A DNA stretch of 64,000 nt from Byssothecium circinans. Taxonomy: Eukaryota > Ascomycota > Dothideomycetes > Pleosporales > Massarinaceae. The notes under the pieces are model-generated. The model searched no databases, had not been told where the DNA came from, and was given only the letters and a program-made list of their open reading frames with translations. The position numbers and the translations under genes are program-made. Below, piece after piece: positions 18,669 to 30,106 of this stretch. The stretch spans positions 767,285-831,284 of the forward strand of contig ML976990.1 in assembly GCA_010015675.1 (NCBI GenBank), given 5' to 3'. Numbering within the stretch: position 1 is the first letter of the stretch; each line of letters starts with the position of its first letter.

Positions 18669-21600
18669 TTATTTCTTCCTCCCCTTGCCTTTGCCTTTCG
18701 CTGGCGTTGACCCGTTCGACACGACGCTGGTGGCACGGGAAGTCGATACTGAAGCCGGGGAAGCCTTTGCCTTGACAGTGTCCAGTTGCTTGTTCTGCTT
18801 TGGATTAATATCACTCCACTATGCAATGCGACCGTGATGAACATACCTTGACACCATTCTTGGCCTTCTTCTTGGCCGGCAACTCTTCTTCCTCCTCGCT
18901 CTCCTCTTCCTCAAGCGGCCGCTTACCCTTGCCATTCATATCAGGGCTACCGAGCTCGCGCACCACAGCCTCGATCAAAGTCTTGCACCTCCGACCGATT
19001 TCCTGCGGCGTCCGGCTGAGGAAGAACCAGTCGAAGCGGAAGAGAGGCGACTCCCGGATCTCCTCGCGGATCTTGTCGTAGATAGTCTCACCCTCGACGC
19101 CATGCTTGTGGAGCATGACGAGCAAGAACTTGTCCTCCTCGTCCGTGTATACCTTTTTATTCGTAGTGGAAACTGTGTATTTGATGACGAGTTCCTGGAG
19201 AGGCATCCGGTACTTGTTGATCTTCAGGTCCAGGAGACGCTTCTTCTCTTCCGACATGCGGACGCGGGATTCACCTTCTTCAACCACGTTGATGGCTTTC
19301 TGCCAGTTGTCGAGCGTCTTGTACTTCTTCCAGAACACCTTGGCGTATGCTTCAATCTCTTCAGCTGTCTTGCCGTCGACCTCCTCGGAGATGCCGGCAT
19401 AGTTCTTCCGGCCAAACTTGGCTGAGCCGTTCAAAAACTGTTGGAAGTCGCGCTTGTTCCACTCAGGGAAACCTTGTTCGATGAGACGTTCCTTCTCAGC
19501 CTTCTCTTCCTCAGTCAAAGGCTCAGCATTGTCAATCTCCTGTTGAGCAAGCTGCTGGTCAGCCTCACGGGTCTCCAGTTCCTCATCGGGCCCGTCCGGA
19601 AGCGGTGCTTTGATGTTGTTCTCTTTCCGATACCAGGCTGTCTCCTTGTCTTGTAGCTCTGCTAGCTGCTCTGGGAAGAACTGGTAGTCATGGATGACGA
19701 CCTGCTTCGGCGCACGTGGAATCCGGGGTTGCTTCGCCTCAGTTCGTCCACCCGTCATCAGGGCAGTTCGATAGTACTTGTCCATTGAGTAGCCTTCTGT
19801 CTTCCGCTCACGCTTGGCCGGATTGATCCAGTTGAGCCCAATGTCTTTCTTGCGGGGTTCAAACTTCTCGCCGTTCCACTCGTAGGCCGAATCAGAGGTG
19901 AACTTCTGGAGGTCATCCAGGCCAAGTTTCTCATATTTGGTGTTCAGCTCCTGAGTTCGCTCTTCGCCGCGCCTGAGGATGGCTTCAAAGTCACTGTCAG
20001 TCACCGTCTCGGAGGAAACCGCAGCTCCGGCAGCTTGATTTTGGAACACCTTCTCCGCACCGTGCTGGATCATGGTGAGAAGCTCGTCCTTGGAAGCGGC
20101 GTTCTTCTGGGGTTGCTGCGCACGACCTTGCTGTATAACAAGCTGATCAAGACGAAGCTTCTGGGCCGCACGCTCTAGCACCTTCTCTTCGATGGCGTTT
20201 TCAGTAACGAACCGGAACACTACGACTTGCTTCTTCTGGCCAATTCGATGCGCACGGTCCATGGCTTGAAGATCGGCCTGCGGGTTCCAGTCACTGTCGA
20301 AGAGAACGACAATGTCAGCAGACGTCAGATTGATTCCCAAGCCACCGGCACGGGTAGTCAGCAGGAAGAGGAACTTTTCCGAACCGTCCTTGTTATAATC
20401 GTCGATAGCGGCAATACGGTCCTCGTGGGCTGTCGAACCATCGATACGGCAGTATTGATATCCACGCATGACGGAGTAATCCTCAAGGATGTCCAGCACG
20501 CGACTCATCTGTGAGAAGATGAGTACTCGGCTGCCCTGAGCTTTCATGCGCTTCAAGAGCTTGTCAAGCATAACCATCTTCGCGGCGTTGTTAACGAGAT
20601 GCTCGTCGGTAGTATAAGGCGGACCAGGCTCTGCGCCTTCGAAGAGGTATGGATGATTACAGCACTTGCGTAGCTGCATCACAATGTTGAGAAGACGCGT
20701 CTTTGACTCCTTCTTCCCAGCAGCGCCGTTGACGGCGTCAATGTCCTTCTCGAGAATCTTCTTGTACCACTGCACCTGCATGTCGGCCATGCCAATGTAC
20801 AGATTGATCTCCTTCTTCGGCAACAGTGACTTCTCCACGTCGGCCTTGACACGTCGCAGCAAGAATGGGCGCAGCACCTTGTGCAGCTGCTGTACAACAG
20901 TGTCCGAGTCAGAGTCTTGGTTAGAGAACCAATCGTCAAATGCCGCTGCATCGCCGAAGACATCCGGAAGAAGGAAGTTGAGCAGCGCCCAGAGTTCGTG
21001 TAGATTGTTCTGAAGTGGGGTACCGGTGATAAGAAGTCGATTTCGTGAGTTGAATACACGGATGATCTGGGCGAGAGACGATTCCTCGTTTTTGATACGA
21101 TGGGCTTCGTCAATGATGATGTATTCCCAGGCGAACTTCTTGAGATGCGACTTCTCACGCAGGATCATCTCGTAACTGGTGATGAGCACCTCAAACTTCT
21201 CATCAACAAGGCGTTCCTGGATCAGCTGCGCTCGCTCGTCTTTGGCGCCCTGCAGGACCAACACATCGATTTCGGGGATCCACCGGCTAAACTCGCGCTT
21301 CCAGTTGTCCAGTGTCGACTTCGGTACGACAACGAGATGAGGCCCGGTGATGCCTCGGATAAAGCGCAGGTAACCAATGAAGGAGATTGTCTGTAGTGTC
21401 TTTCCCAGGCCCATCTCGTCGGCCAAGATGCCAGAGATACCGTTCTCATGCAGCGAGATCAGCCAGTTGAGACCTGCGACTTGGTAATCCCTCATAGTGC
21501 CGCCCTGAATGTAGCCAGGCGATTCCCGGAACAACGTCTCGTTATGGCTGCCATGCTTCTCCTCGCGCACCAATTCAGCATCTTCCTCTTGCTCAGTCTT

Positions 21601-22422
21601 TCGCCGGCGCTCTGCAGCCGCACCGCCTTTGCGCACCTTGCTCGCCTTCTTCTTGCTGTCATCTTCGGCGTCTTGGCGGTCGATTTCGGCGAGAATGTCT
21701 TTGATGTGTGGGTTGGGGTTCGTGTCGATGAAATGGCGGAACAGGTCTGTCAGACCTAGGAGGTATCGGAAACGTCGAATGGTATCATCTTCCTACGTAG
21801 CGATGCTTGTTAGTACCGAATTCGTGTGGGAGAAGAAACGGAGACGAACCTTTGACGCACCCAGCCTGTCATGCTTCTTTCCATATATGCTCTTGCGCAT
21901 GTTGTAGACTTCTGTGCGGCGCTTACGACCATCGGCGGGCCCGTCACCTGCCACGCTGCTCGCCGTTGTGTTCGGGTTTGTGTCGGAGTCCTGATGCATT
22001 GTCAGCTGTGATAGCATGTAGGTGCCGCGCAGAATCTGATATCGCGTTCTCGGTTGATATTATCTCCAATTCTGCACAAGCGCCGGCAGTGAGGGTTGGG
22101 CGCATACCGTGTAGTCGGGCGTGTCTTGATAGTACTGTAACCAAGTTAGTTTGTTTGCTCTGTAAGAACCCCACCTCCAGCACGGATATCAAATAGAGGG
22201 AGGGAAGCAATCAAAGCATCATACTGTATCAACAGTTGTAGATAGCTCTTTTGCGAAACCATGCCCGGGCCTCAAAACATGACATAGAGCAGCACTTACC
22301 CCGAACTTCTTGAACCCATTGACGCGATCGCTCTGATCCTGCATCTCGACATCTTCGCTAGCCGAGACGTCAGCCGTCGACGGGCCGTCAGAATCCCTAT
22401 TGCGGGTGCGCGAAGGAGCCAT
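18669..22422 (-). CDS. ISWI: ISWI-family chromatin-remodelling ATPase
   Basis: Five exons (22422-22300, 22134-22108, 22005-21850, 21792-18847, 18794-18669) give 1125 residues, typical for ISWI. The nuclear ATPase slides and spaces nucleosomes. The helicase core starts near residue 195 (YQVAGLNWL) with DEMGLGKT at about 227-234, DEAH in [12 protein letters not shown], and [21 protein letters not shown]. The second lobe contains [20 protein letters not shown] and DRAHRIGQ. The C-terminal region holds the HAND, SANT and SLIDE modules ([12 protein letters not shown] onward, then [11 protein letters not shown]). The second exon is only 27 nt (nine codons, YYQDTPDYT), and its exact borders rest on splice signals. 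The last exon adds a basic Ser/Lys-rich tail. ISW1 versus ISW2 cannot be settled from the sequence. Confidence 0.95.
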
Positions 22423-23101
22423 GTCGTTTTATGTCGCCCGTCTGGGCCTCGTGGTCGCAGATATGATATCAGCAGATGTCGCAGTGAGATGATATATCGG
22501 TAGGCTCGAGATTGTTGACGCGACTGTGATGGAGTTGGACGTGGTGGTGTCGAGGACGAGGTAGAGGAGAGAGCGTGTAATAGGTAGAGGGCAGAGTATG
22601 CAGCAGGCACGTCTACTAGGTCTTGGCGCGTCGGGGTCCGTGCTTACGTTTTTTAAATTCCACCCACGCGGTCTCCTTTCGCCTCATCGTCTCACGGATA
22701 ACGTCGCCTCTTTCACACTTCACACTAATGAGGCTCAACGCACAGCGATCATCAGTACCTGGTTATAGATAGCATCATAGACACTCTCGACGCGTTCAAT
22801 CAACGCGTTGTACGAAATGACGTCACCCAGCTCGGGTGTAGAGTAGGGGAGAGTTGATTCACATTTTGAGCATTAGATGGCATTCAGTCTGCTCATTTCG
22901 ATCATGGAAACTTTAGGTAGGGATAGTCCATAGATTTCTCAAGTGAGTAGGGAAGAAGTCAGACTTGAACCTGCTTATCGAATTCATTGCCATACTAGAC
23001 CGAACTCTTGCGACACTTCATAAAACGCAAACCATCGAAAGCGCTGCTCAACTTCCAACACATGACTGACCGTGGCCGCTTATAAATGAAGTTCCCTACA
23101 G
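22423..23101. promoter_or_regulatory. ISWI upstream region
   Basis: About 680 bases upstream of the ISWI ATG, also the 3' flank of the amidase relic. No supported gene or distinct motif. Confidence 0.35.
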
Positions 23102-25091
23102 TCACTCATCTCCCCCATTTCTCCTAAACAAAATCTCACGTCCCGTAACCCCACTCTGCCCGGCCCGCGCCCTCTTCACAATGCCCGCCTCATACAGCTC
23201 CCCGATAAGTGAGAACAGCATGCCGTCACACCCTTTAGCAGCCATAAAGTCCACAGCCACAGGCAGGTACTCGACATGCCCCGTAACCGTCGAATGATAC
23301 GGTGCCTCCCCAACCGGCACCACGAAATCCGGCGTCTCGGAAAGAATAGAAATACTGCGCTCGGAAAATCCAAACGGAGGCCTGGGCTCCTTTAGATACG
23401 TGTTGCGATAAGTTGTCTCGCTGCCGTCTGTGCCGACGTATAGGAGGAGGGAGTCGGAGCATGTTTTCGCGTTGGGAACGAGAAGAGTGCTGTTTATCCA
23501 GGACATGAAAGTTGTTTTGTTCGTGTAGGCGTTTTCGAGCGTCTCGGTGGTGGTTTCGCCCCAGGCCCATCGCACGAGTGGGACGGGGTCGACGAAGGGG
23601 CGGCGACCGTCGTGTTTGGCGGCGTAATCGCGGTAGAAGGGGTCTCGCACCAGAGGTATTTGCTCCTGGGTGATGAGTACTGGGTACGTGAGGTTGAGAT
23701 ATGATTTTAACGACTCCGTACTGAGGTTCTGCTGCTGCCATGCAGCAGAAATGTTGAAAGCGGTGGCGTTCGCTTTGAGGAACGAAGTCACATTTGCGAG
23801 GAAATTGATGAGCAGCGCATTCGCAACCGTATCGACTTCAGTCGGCCACGAAAGAGTGGCGACCTTTGTCGGGTACGAGGTACTGAATGTAATGTTTTCC
23901 TTATACATGGCCTGAGCAGCCGCATTCCAGAGGACGGGGTCTTTAGACAGCAAACCTGCAGTGTCGAGCGTTGGACTCATGGACATGGTATGCTCCAGCG
24001 ACACGAGACCGTATGAGGGACGATTGCCGTACACGCCTTATATTCGTGAAGGATTGCGCACACTGCCTCCAGTATCCGATCCTAGAGCGACGTCCAACCA
24101 GTCATATGAAGCTACGCCGGCACCGCCACCAGATGAACTGGAGGACGAATCTTGATACCCGTCACCGCGCGGGTTGAACGGTTCGTGATAGTCGACCCAA
24201 TCGGCTGTGGCAACTTCCCAACTGGCTGGTAATCATCTTCCCAACAATAATCGCACCGGCATCGATCAGGCTCTGCACAGGTGTAGCAGTGTTGTTCGCT
24301 GGCGGATATAGCCAGTACCATGCCCGGTTCCCGTTCGACGTTCGCAGGCCTTTAATATCAAAGATGTCCTTGATGCCGATACGCACGCCTGCAAGCGGCT
24401 TCCCGTCTTCTCATAGTAGAGACGGGACGGAACGGCGATTGCTGAATGTTGGCCTGTGATGCCGGCAGGAAGAACAGAGTAGGAGTCGTCACCATTCGCG
24501 ATGACAGACTCGGTGAAGGCACCATTGGTATCGGAGTACAATCAATCTCCACGCTTCGTACACTTGGCCAAGTGCACTTAAAAAGTAGGGTCCAGGATTT
24601 AGGCTCGCGCCGCCGGTGAAAACGGAAGCGGTTGTTGTATTGGACACTTGGAACGATGTTGTGTTGAAAGTGTCTCGTACATAAAGCGCTTCAAGAAATC
24701 CTGCTTGGAAGACATCGTCGTTTTGGAAAAATGCGTTTGTGGTCGCGAAAACATCTGAGATGTTACCATTGACCGCCATGAAGGGTAGGAACGACTCGGT
24801 ACCGAAGAGGGATCCATAGTTGGTAATGTCGATTGTAGCTACTGTCGATTGTAGCTACTGCTTTTGGCGGGAGGAAATATTGTACGTCGTCCAGTTCAAC
24901 CTGCAACAGACTCAGTAGAGCACATGTGAAATAGGAGTACCAAACCGCGCTATCTTATATCACATAGAAAAAGACATTCTTGGAATTTGAGTACGCACCG
25001 TGAATCCAGTCGAAGAAACTGCCGCGTTTACAACGGAGCCATACAGCAGAACAGCACTCAGCACCGAACCACGATACATCTTCCTCGACAT
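23102..25091 (-). pseudogene. Decayed secreted amidase-signature protein
   Basis: The minus strand reads MSRKMYRGSVLSAVLLYG, a signal peptide, then an intron, then VELDDVQYFLPP. The amidase core follows in several frames: [59 protein letters not shown] and GNRPSYGLVSLEHTM, matching the Ser-cisSer-Lys amidase fold with its Lys and Ser motifs still readable. Breaks: a 16-bp tandem duplication at 24827-24858 shifts the frame after VATID. One-base-type shifts occur near 24,540 and 24,400, a deletion lies after KMITSQ near 24,220, and TAA stands at 24038-24040 where the family has Gln. The last 310 codons (from 24034) remain open. A functional version would hydrolyse amides outside the cell or in the secretory path. 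Its substrate is unknown. Confidence 0.8.
24827..24858. repeat. 16-bp tandem duplication disrupting the amidase
   Basis: Two exact copies of a 16-bp unit (24827-24842, 24843-24858). Removing one copy would restore a frame reading VATIDITNYGSLFG. Confidence 0.85.
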
Positions 25092-25709
25092 CAAGTAACT
25101 TAAACGGAGATCACGAGAATGCAGGAACATATAGTATAGTGATGGGATTGCGCATGTTATAAGTACCGCGTGCTTCCGCTCCGTCAACATATAAGCCGCC
25201 GTCAATTGCTGTTGCAACCCCTAACGGCCCGACGCCATCCCACGATTAAACCATAACTCACCCAGCGTCATGTATACCGGCAGCTGCGTACACCTGAGTT
25301 GATGTTATCGGGATATTGATAGGGAGGATGAGCTGCGAGCCAGATGTGTTGTGTGTCTGATAGGGCGCCGTTGACATCAATGCTAAAGTCATGGCTTGGC
25401 CCACCCTATATTGCTGCAGGGCGTCGGGGTGCTCGAAAAGCGGAGCAGTGTAAAGTCTTTTTTCTTATCTTTTGTGCATAGATAATACAAAGTTTTGTAC
25501 TTTCTAAGTCGTCCTCACCGAGCGAATCAGAAGGATATGGGTACCAAAAGACAGTTTAAGCTGCTATCTTGATTGCTTCACGACCCACTTCGCGGGGCTC
25601 CACCGAAAAGCTACGGACCGAAAACCGGCACGATCGGAGGAAAGCCACCACTACAACGCGCTTCTCCATCCCATCTTCCACGAACCCATTCCCACAGTCA
25701 CGTGCTGCC
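25092..25709. other. Intergenic between amidase relic and DUF2231 gene
   Basis: About 620 bases with no supported frame. It is the former promoter side of the amidase and the 3' side of the DUF2231 gene. Confidence 0.35.
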
Positions 25710-26330
25710 TTACTGATTCTTCTTCCCCTTCGCACTCCCACCGCGTCCGACCCCCATCCCATACTGATACACCAAATGCCCACCCAAATACGCCGCGCCC
25801 AATGTCGCCGGCACAACCGCAGCGCTAACCGCTAGGTTCGTAGTACTCGGAACGAAGCCCGTAGTCCCACGCCTCACCCACCAGTTGTACGCCGCGCCGA
25901 AGACGGTAATGTCATTGATAAGGGCGTGCAGGACGCCGGTCTGCGCTTTCTTGGAGCTGAAGCCGTCGCGCTGGATGACGGGCATGAGTTCGAGGGCGCC
26001 GGTGATGACGGCGGGGATGGCGGTGATGAGGGTGAGGATGGTGGTGTAGTAGGAGAGGGTGGGGAGGAGGGCGGTGCTGATTTGTATATCGAGGGACTTG
26101 ACTAGGAACCGTTAGCTAGTGGTGGTGGGCATGGGCATGGGAGTGCTTACAAGCTCCGGCTACAGCGCTGGAGGTAGCTGGAGTGACTGAGGCGAGGTAG
26201 AGGATATCGAGGACTCCTGTCACCAAGGTGAAGGTAATGGGGAAGTGAACCGTGGCGGGATGCTTTGGATGACTGGCGGTCTTGTCAGTGCATCGCTTCT
26301 TGCTGCTCCCGGATGGACTGCGTACCTCAT
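25710..26330 (-). CDS. DUF2231 small membrane protein
   Basis: Three exons (26330-26326, 26272-26151, 26101-25710) give 172 residues. The first coding exon is only five bases (ATGAG) and joins to give MSHPKHPATVHFPITF, the typical start of this family. Without that splice no in-frame ATG precedes the domain. DUF2231 proteins have about four membrane helices. Here they are visible as FTLVTGVLDILYLA, YYTTILTLITAIPAVITGAL, INDITVFGAAYNWW and TNLAVSAAVVPATLGAAYLG. The biochemical role is unknown; a heme- or redox-related membrane role has been suggested for bacterial relatives. It is transcribed divergently from the CorA-like gene, sharing about 390 bases. Confidence 0.85.
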
Positions 26331-26721
26331 GATGTGCGGTGAGAGTGTCAATTAGCCTACTTCGAGTACTTCGAGATGAATTATGTCTTGTTGAAAGCAA
26401 TTGAGTCGTGGTAGAGCAATGCTGAGGTCGCACTCTTCCTCATGGCTGACCAGCGGAGAGCCGAGCCAGGCTCTCCGTGTGCAACCACAATTTCGACCAA
26501 TCACATACACTGGGTAGTAACATCTGCATCTGCAATGATTCATGAAACAAAATCCCGACGGAGCCGAGGCGTGGCTTGAGCTGTCTCGATACAGCTAGTC
26601 GCTCACCTGAAATTGTGGCTGAGATTTGCCCGGGTTTTGACCTCCTCAGTGCTCCTTTCAGCTCACCTTTCATTAGACCATCATTAATGTATTGCTTGGG
26701 TCGATATGCATATCCCTGGAT
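26331..26721. promoter_or_regulatory. Shared promoter, DUF2231 and CorA-like genes
   Basis: About 390 bases separating two start codons that point away from each other. No specific site recognised. Confidence 0.45.
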
Positions 26722-28614
26722 ATGATTGCAGATGAACTGAAGGGCTCGACACCGGTCGATTGGCAGGCAGATCAGTACTGGCGGAACCGACGCCTCACCC
26801 CTGCTCAGCTGCAGATCCACGATGTACGCCTTGAGGATGCCGGACGCCATGCTGACGCGAACGGGATGCTGGAGATGCGCGAGGTCTTGACATCTACGCT
26901 TCTCCCGGCCTTGGAGCAAAGAGAGAGGCTTTCGAACTCGATCAATGTAGAGGAAATCACGACAAATCGAAACGAGCAGAAACAGATCAAGAAGATGGCC
27001 TTCGAGTTTGGCTGGATGAGCTGTTTAAGGAGCAAAGGGGTGCAACAGAATGTTGATGACCCGCAGGATCTGCAGAAGTGCCGTTGGATTCATATCTCGA
27101 GCAAGTATTCGCTGTATCTTTCGGGATGCCTCCTTGCGCTTTCGGATTGGAGTAAGAGTCCTCAAGATATCGGTACCGCTCTTCATCAACTCGATCTCTG
27201 CATCAACCAGCAAGAGCGCTTTTCGAAACATGGGCGGTACTTTGCGCCGTTCTTCCAGTATCTGCTCGAAGGCCATGGAGATCTTAACAGAAGGAAGGAG
27301 GATGGTCCAATGCTCCTCAGCGTACCTTTTCTAGATTGGTCGGTAGACGGAACGCCGCCACCGCTGCGATTTCAGGTCGATCCACGAGAAGGCTATCAGT
27401 CGTCGAAGAGCTCGTCACATCTTCTAAGGTCGATCTTGCAACATTTCTACCGATTGGAAGACACGGCGGATCGCGAGTCTCAGCAAGTTTTCACGCGACA
27501 CAAGCCTTGGTTGACGGACCGTAATCTAGATTTGAAGGTCCGTCGATGGTATGGGCACTATCCGAGAAGCTTAAATGTTGATGAGCTCTGGATTCTCGTC
27601 ATCGATGCTCGCCATGTTGTCACTTTCTCGAGCAATCAGTCATGGAAGTCCCGATGGCCTCCCTTACAGCTCTCGGCGCGAATTATGGAAATCTCCTTTC
27701 GAGGCATCCGCAATGCTTTTATCAATACCTCTACCGAACAAGACTACACCTCCACAACACACGTAATAACTGCTTTAAACGGCGCTCTAGGTATGCTCCA
27801 TCGCAGCTTCTGGACGGACATTACGCTCTGCCTTTCCGACCGATTCGCAAGCTATCTCGGTCACCTCCAATACCGTCTCCATCGCAGCCCAAGTACAAAG
27901 CTCGTTATGGATCTCCTCCAAGTGCAAGAAGAACTCAACATCATCATCCAAATCATGGAGCAGCAAATTGACCTGGTCAAGAACTTGCAAAAGTCCATGG
28001 AACGCGGGCGTGAAAGAGGCCCATCCCATAGCTCAACACGTCAACTCTACCACCAACAACAAAACGGTACTATCCCTACCACCGACTTGGCAACATACCG
28101 CCAACTATCCTTCAGCCATCTTTCCGATCCCTGCGCCCAGCTCCTCGAAAACCTACAACGCGAGTACGTCGATCTCTGCGACCTGCGGGAAAATTCGAAC
28201 GCCCTGATTAACCGCACTATTCAGCTCGTCAACATCCGTCTTGAAGACCACGGAAAGGCTATCTTAGTATTCACCATCGTGACCATCATCTTTCTCCCTC
28301 TCTCATTCGTATCCTCCTTCTTCGGCATGAACTTCTCCGATATTAAGGATATGGAGACTACGCAGAGGCTGTTTTGGATCGTGGCGGGGAGTTTAACCGT
28401 GGCGACTGTTGCGTTTGCGATTTTCTTGGCCTTTTATGGGGGCGCAATTTTGGATTGGCTTGTTGTGTGGAAGGACGATAGACGGAAAAGGGGGGACTTG
28501 AAGAATAGGATGAACGGAATCTTTGCTGAAAGGACGTTGACAAAGAGAACATCAACGGGGTTCAGTAATTTCGAGATTTTGGATGCTACCGGACTGAGAC
28601 GGAATATGTCCTAA
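26722..28614 (+). CDS. CorA-like Mg2+ transporter domain protein
   Basis: A single exon of 630 codons from the first ATG at 26722. An upstream small exon cannot be excluded, because the region before the ATG is spliceable. The N-terminal 450 residues are soluble and helix-rich, with a long coiled-coil-like segment at about 400-440 and a SHLSDPCAQLLENL helix. The C-terminus has two membrane helices (ILVFTIVTIIFLPLSFVSSFF, then FWIVAGSLTVATVAFAIFLAF) separated by GMNFSD, the GMN selectivity loop of CorA channels. CorA proteins form pentameric Mg2+ channels. Fungi have many such large-N-terminus relatives of unknown physiology. The tail is basic (DDRRKRGDLKNR). It is probably at the plasma or an inner membrane; which one cannot be told. 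Confidence 0.85.
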   Translation: MIADELKGSTPVDWQADQYWRNRRLTPAQLQIHDVRLEDAGRHADANGMLEMREVLTSTLLPALEQRERLSNSINVEEITTNRNEQKQIKKMAFEFGWMSCLRSKGVQQNVDDPQDLQKCRWIHISSKYSLYLSGCLLALSDWSKSPQDIGTALHQLDLCINQQERFSKHGRYFAPFFQYLLEGHGDLNRRKEDGPMLLSVPFLDWSVDGTPPPLRFQVDPREGYQSSKSSSHLLRSILQHFYRLEDTADRESQQVFTRHKPWLTDRNLDLKVRRWYGHYPRSLNVDELWILVIDARHVVTFSSNQSWKSRWPPLQLSARIMEISFRGIRNAFINTSTEQDYTSTTHVITALNGALGMLHRSFWTDITLCLSDRFASYLGHLQYRLHRSPSTKLVMDLLQVQEELNIIIQIMEQQIDLVKNLQKSMERGRERGPSHSSTRQLYHQQQNGTIPTTDLATYRQLSFSHLSDPCAQLLENLQREYVDLCDLRENSNALINRTIQLVNIRLEDHGKAILVFTIVTIIFLPLSFVSSFFGMNFSDIKDMETTQRLFWIVAGSLTVATVAFAIFLAFYGGAILDWLVVWKDDRRKRGDLKNRMNGIFAERTLTKRTSTGFSNFEILDATGLRRNMS

Positions 28615-28801
28615 AGACGAGCCAACCAACACACTTCGCCGAGTCTAAACCGAAGGAAAACGTCAGCAAATCTTCGCCTAGTATTGAAAGAACGGCTTTC
28701 GACGGTAAGTTTATAGGGATGGATGATGTGATGCGAATACTAAGTACTATGCACAGATTCTTGTAGCGGATTTCAAAATCCTCCCATCCATCCCCCCAGG
28801 A

Positions 28802-30106
28802 TCACTCATACTCTAGCTTCACGGGTGCGATATCTCTCTTCGACTTCTCCTCGTCCCCATCTTCCGGGATTTCAAAGTACTTGCATAACGGATTCCGGTA
28901 AACTACACCATAAGTCAGCATACTCCGCCTTGCCACGTCCCCCCTGCTTAAAAAAGAACAACTTACAGTCACCCTCTGGACTCTCCCAAAAATCCGTATT
29001 CTTTACATAACAAAAATCAATCGTCTCACTCCACCACGTCCCATTCACTCCGCCATCCACCAAGCACTGCAGCCACACCTCCTGATTGAACTTGTACCGT
29101 TTTTCTATCCTGCATTTTTCATCCGGACAGGAATGGCAGTTTGCGAAATCTTCGCCCACGGTCACGTTGATGAGGTACGCCGGGCGCAGCTTGTCGGGGA
29201 TTGGGGCAGGATGAGCGTCCCGCTTGTTAATCTCTGAAGTCCCGTTCTCGTTCCAATGTTTCTCCGTCTCAAGGAGTGGGATTGGTCCGCAGTTATCGAG
29301 GTATGTGATATCTGGCTTATCATGCAGGCCGATTTCGGCGACGTAGCAGTTATTCGTTGTTTTCATCCAGTAACTAACACCTTATCAGTCCTTCACTTCC
29401 CCCGCCTTATCAGATCTTGTAAGAAGGGACTTACGGATCATCGATGACGATTTGTCCCTTGTCCGTCCAACACGTCAACGTTACGTCGGTTTCTTCCGGC
29501 AGGTACGCGGAAACGTCGCAGATGATCTCGGGACATATCCGGCATTCGGTCTTGTAGCGGAGTGTGGCGTCTTCGGTGGTGAGGTGCTGTTCTTCAGATG
29601 CTTTGCCGCAATACGGGAGGTCGGCAGAATCTGGGCAGATTTAGCGGCTATTTCTATCCTTCGCTGTCTCGGCAAACAACTTTAAATGGATGAGAAACGT
29701 ACAGTCACCCTTGTATTCGAAGAGATCGTACTGCGTTACGTAGCAGCCGGCATCGCTCTTCAACCATAGACTATTACGCGGACGGAGTCAGCTCAACGGT
29801 CTTTGACCCAACGAAGATATCAAAATTTGGTAATTATGATGAAAGAAAGGCATCGAAAGCTCACTTATCGCCCATAATCTTCGTCCCCCTGGTCCAACAT
29901 GTAACATTGAACAGCGCGCCCTCCTGCTCATACGCAACAACATTCGGACACAGCGACCGTGGACACGTCTTGCATTCCGTATTAACCTCCGCCTGGCTCG
30001 TCAAAAACGCCTTCTTCTCCCCTACCGCCACAGCAGCAGCAGCCACCAACGCTCCAATGAAAAGCCACGAAGCGAAGAACCTCAGCGATCGACTACACAG
30101 ACCCAT
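28802..30106 (-). CDS. Secreted protein with three cysteine-rich repeats
   Basis: Five exons (30106-29865, 29770-29703, 29630-29435, 29373-28967, 28902-28802) give 337 residues. All introns are GT-AG and the sum is in frame. The first 28 residues are a signal peptide (FFASWLFIGALVAAAAVAV). Three repeats of one domain follow: C-x2-C-x4-C near TECKTCPRSLC, ECRICPEIIC and NCHSCPDEKC, each followed by a Trp-Thr core (NVTCWT, TLTCWTD, WLQCLVDGG), a WL/WM/WW element and a Cys-Tyr-Val ending (AGCYV, NNCYV, DFCYV). The third copy is the most diverged. The tail is charged and has no membrane helix. I do not recognise a named family. The fold may resemble SH3-like extracellular repeats (inference). Function unknown; a cell-wall or effector-like role is possible. 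Confidence 0.8.
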
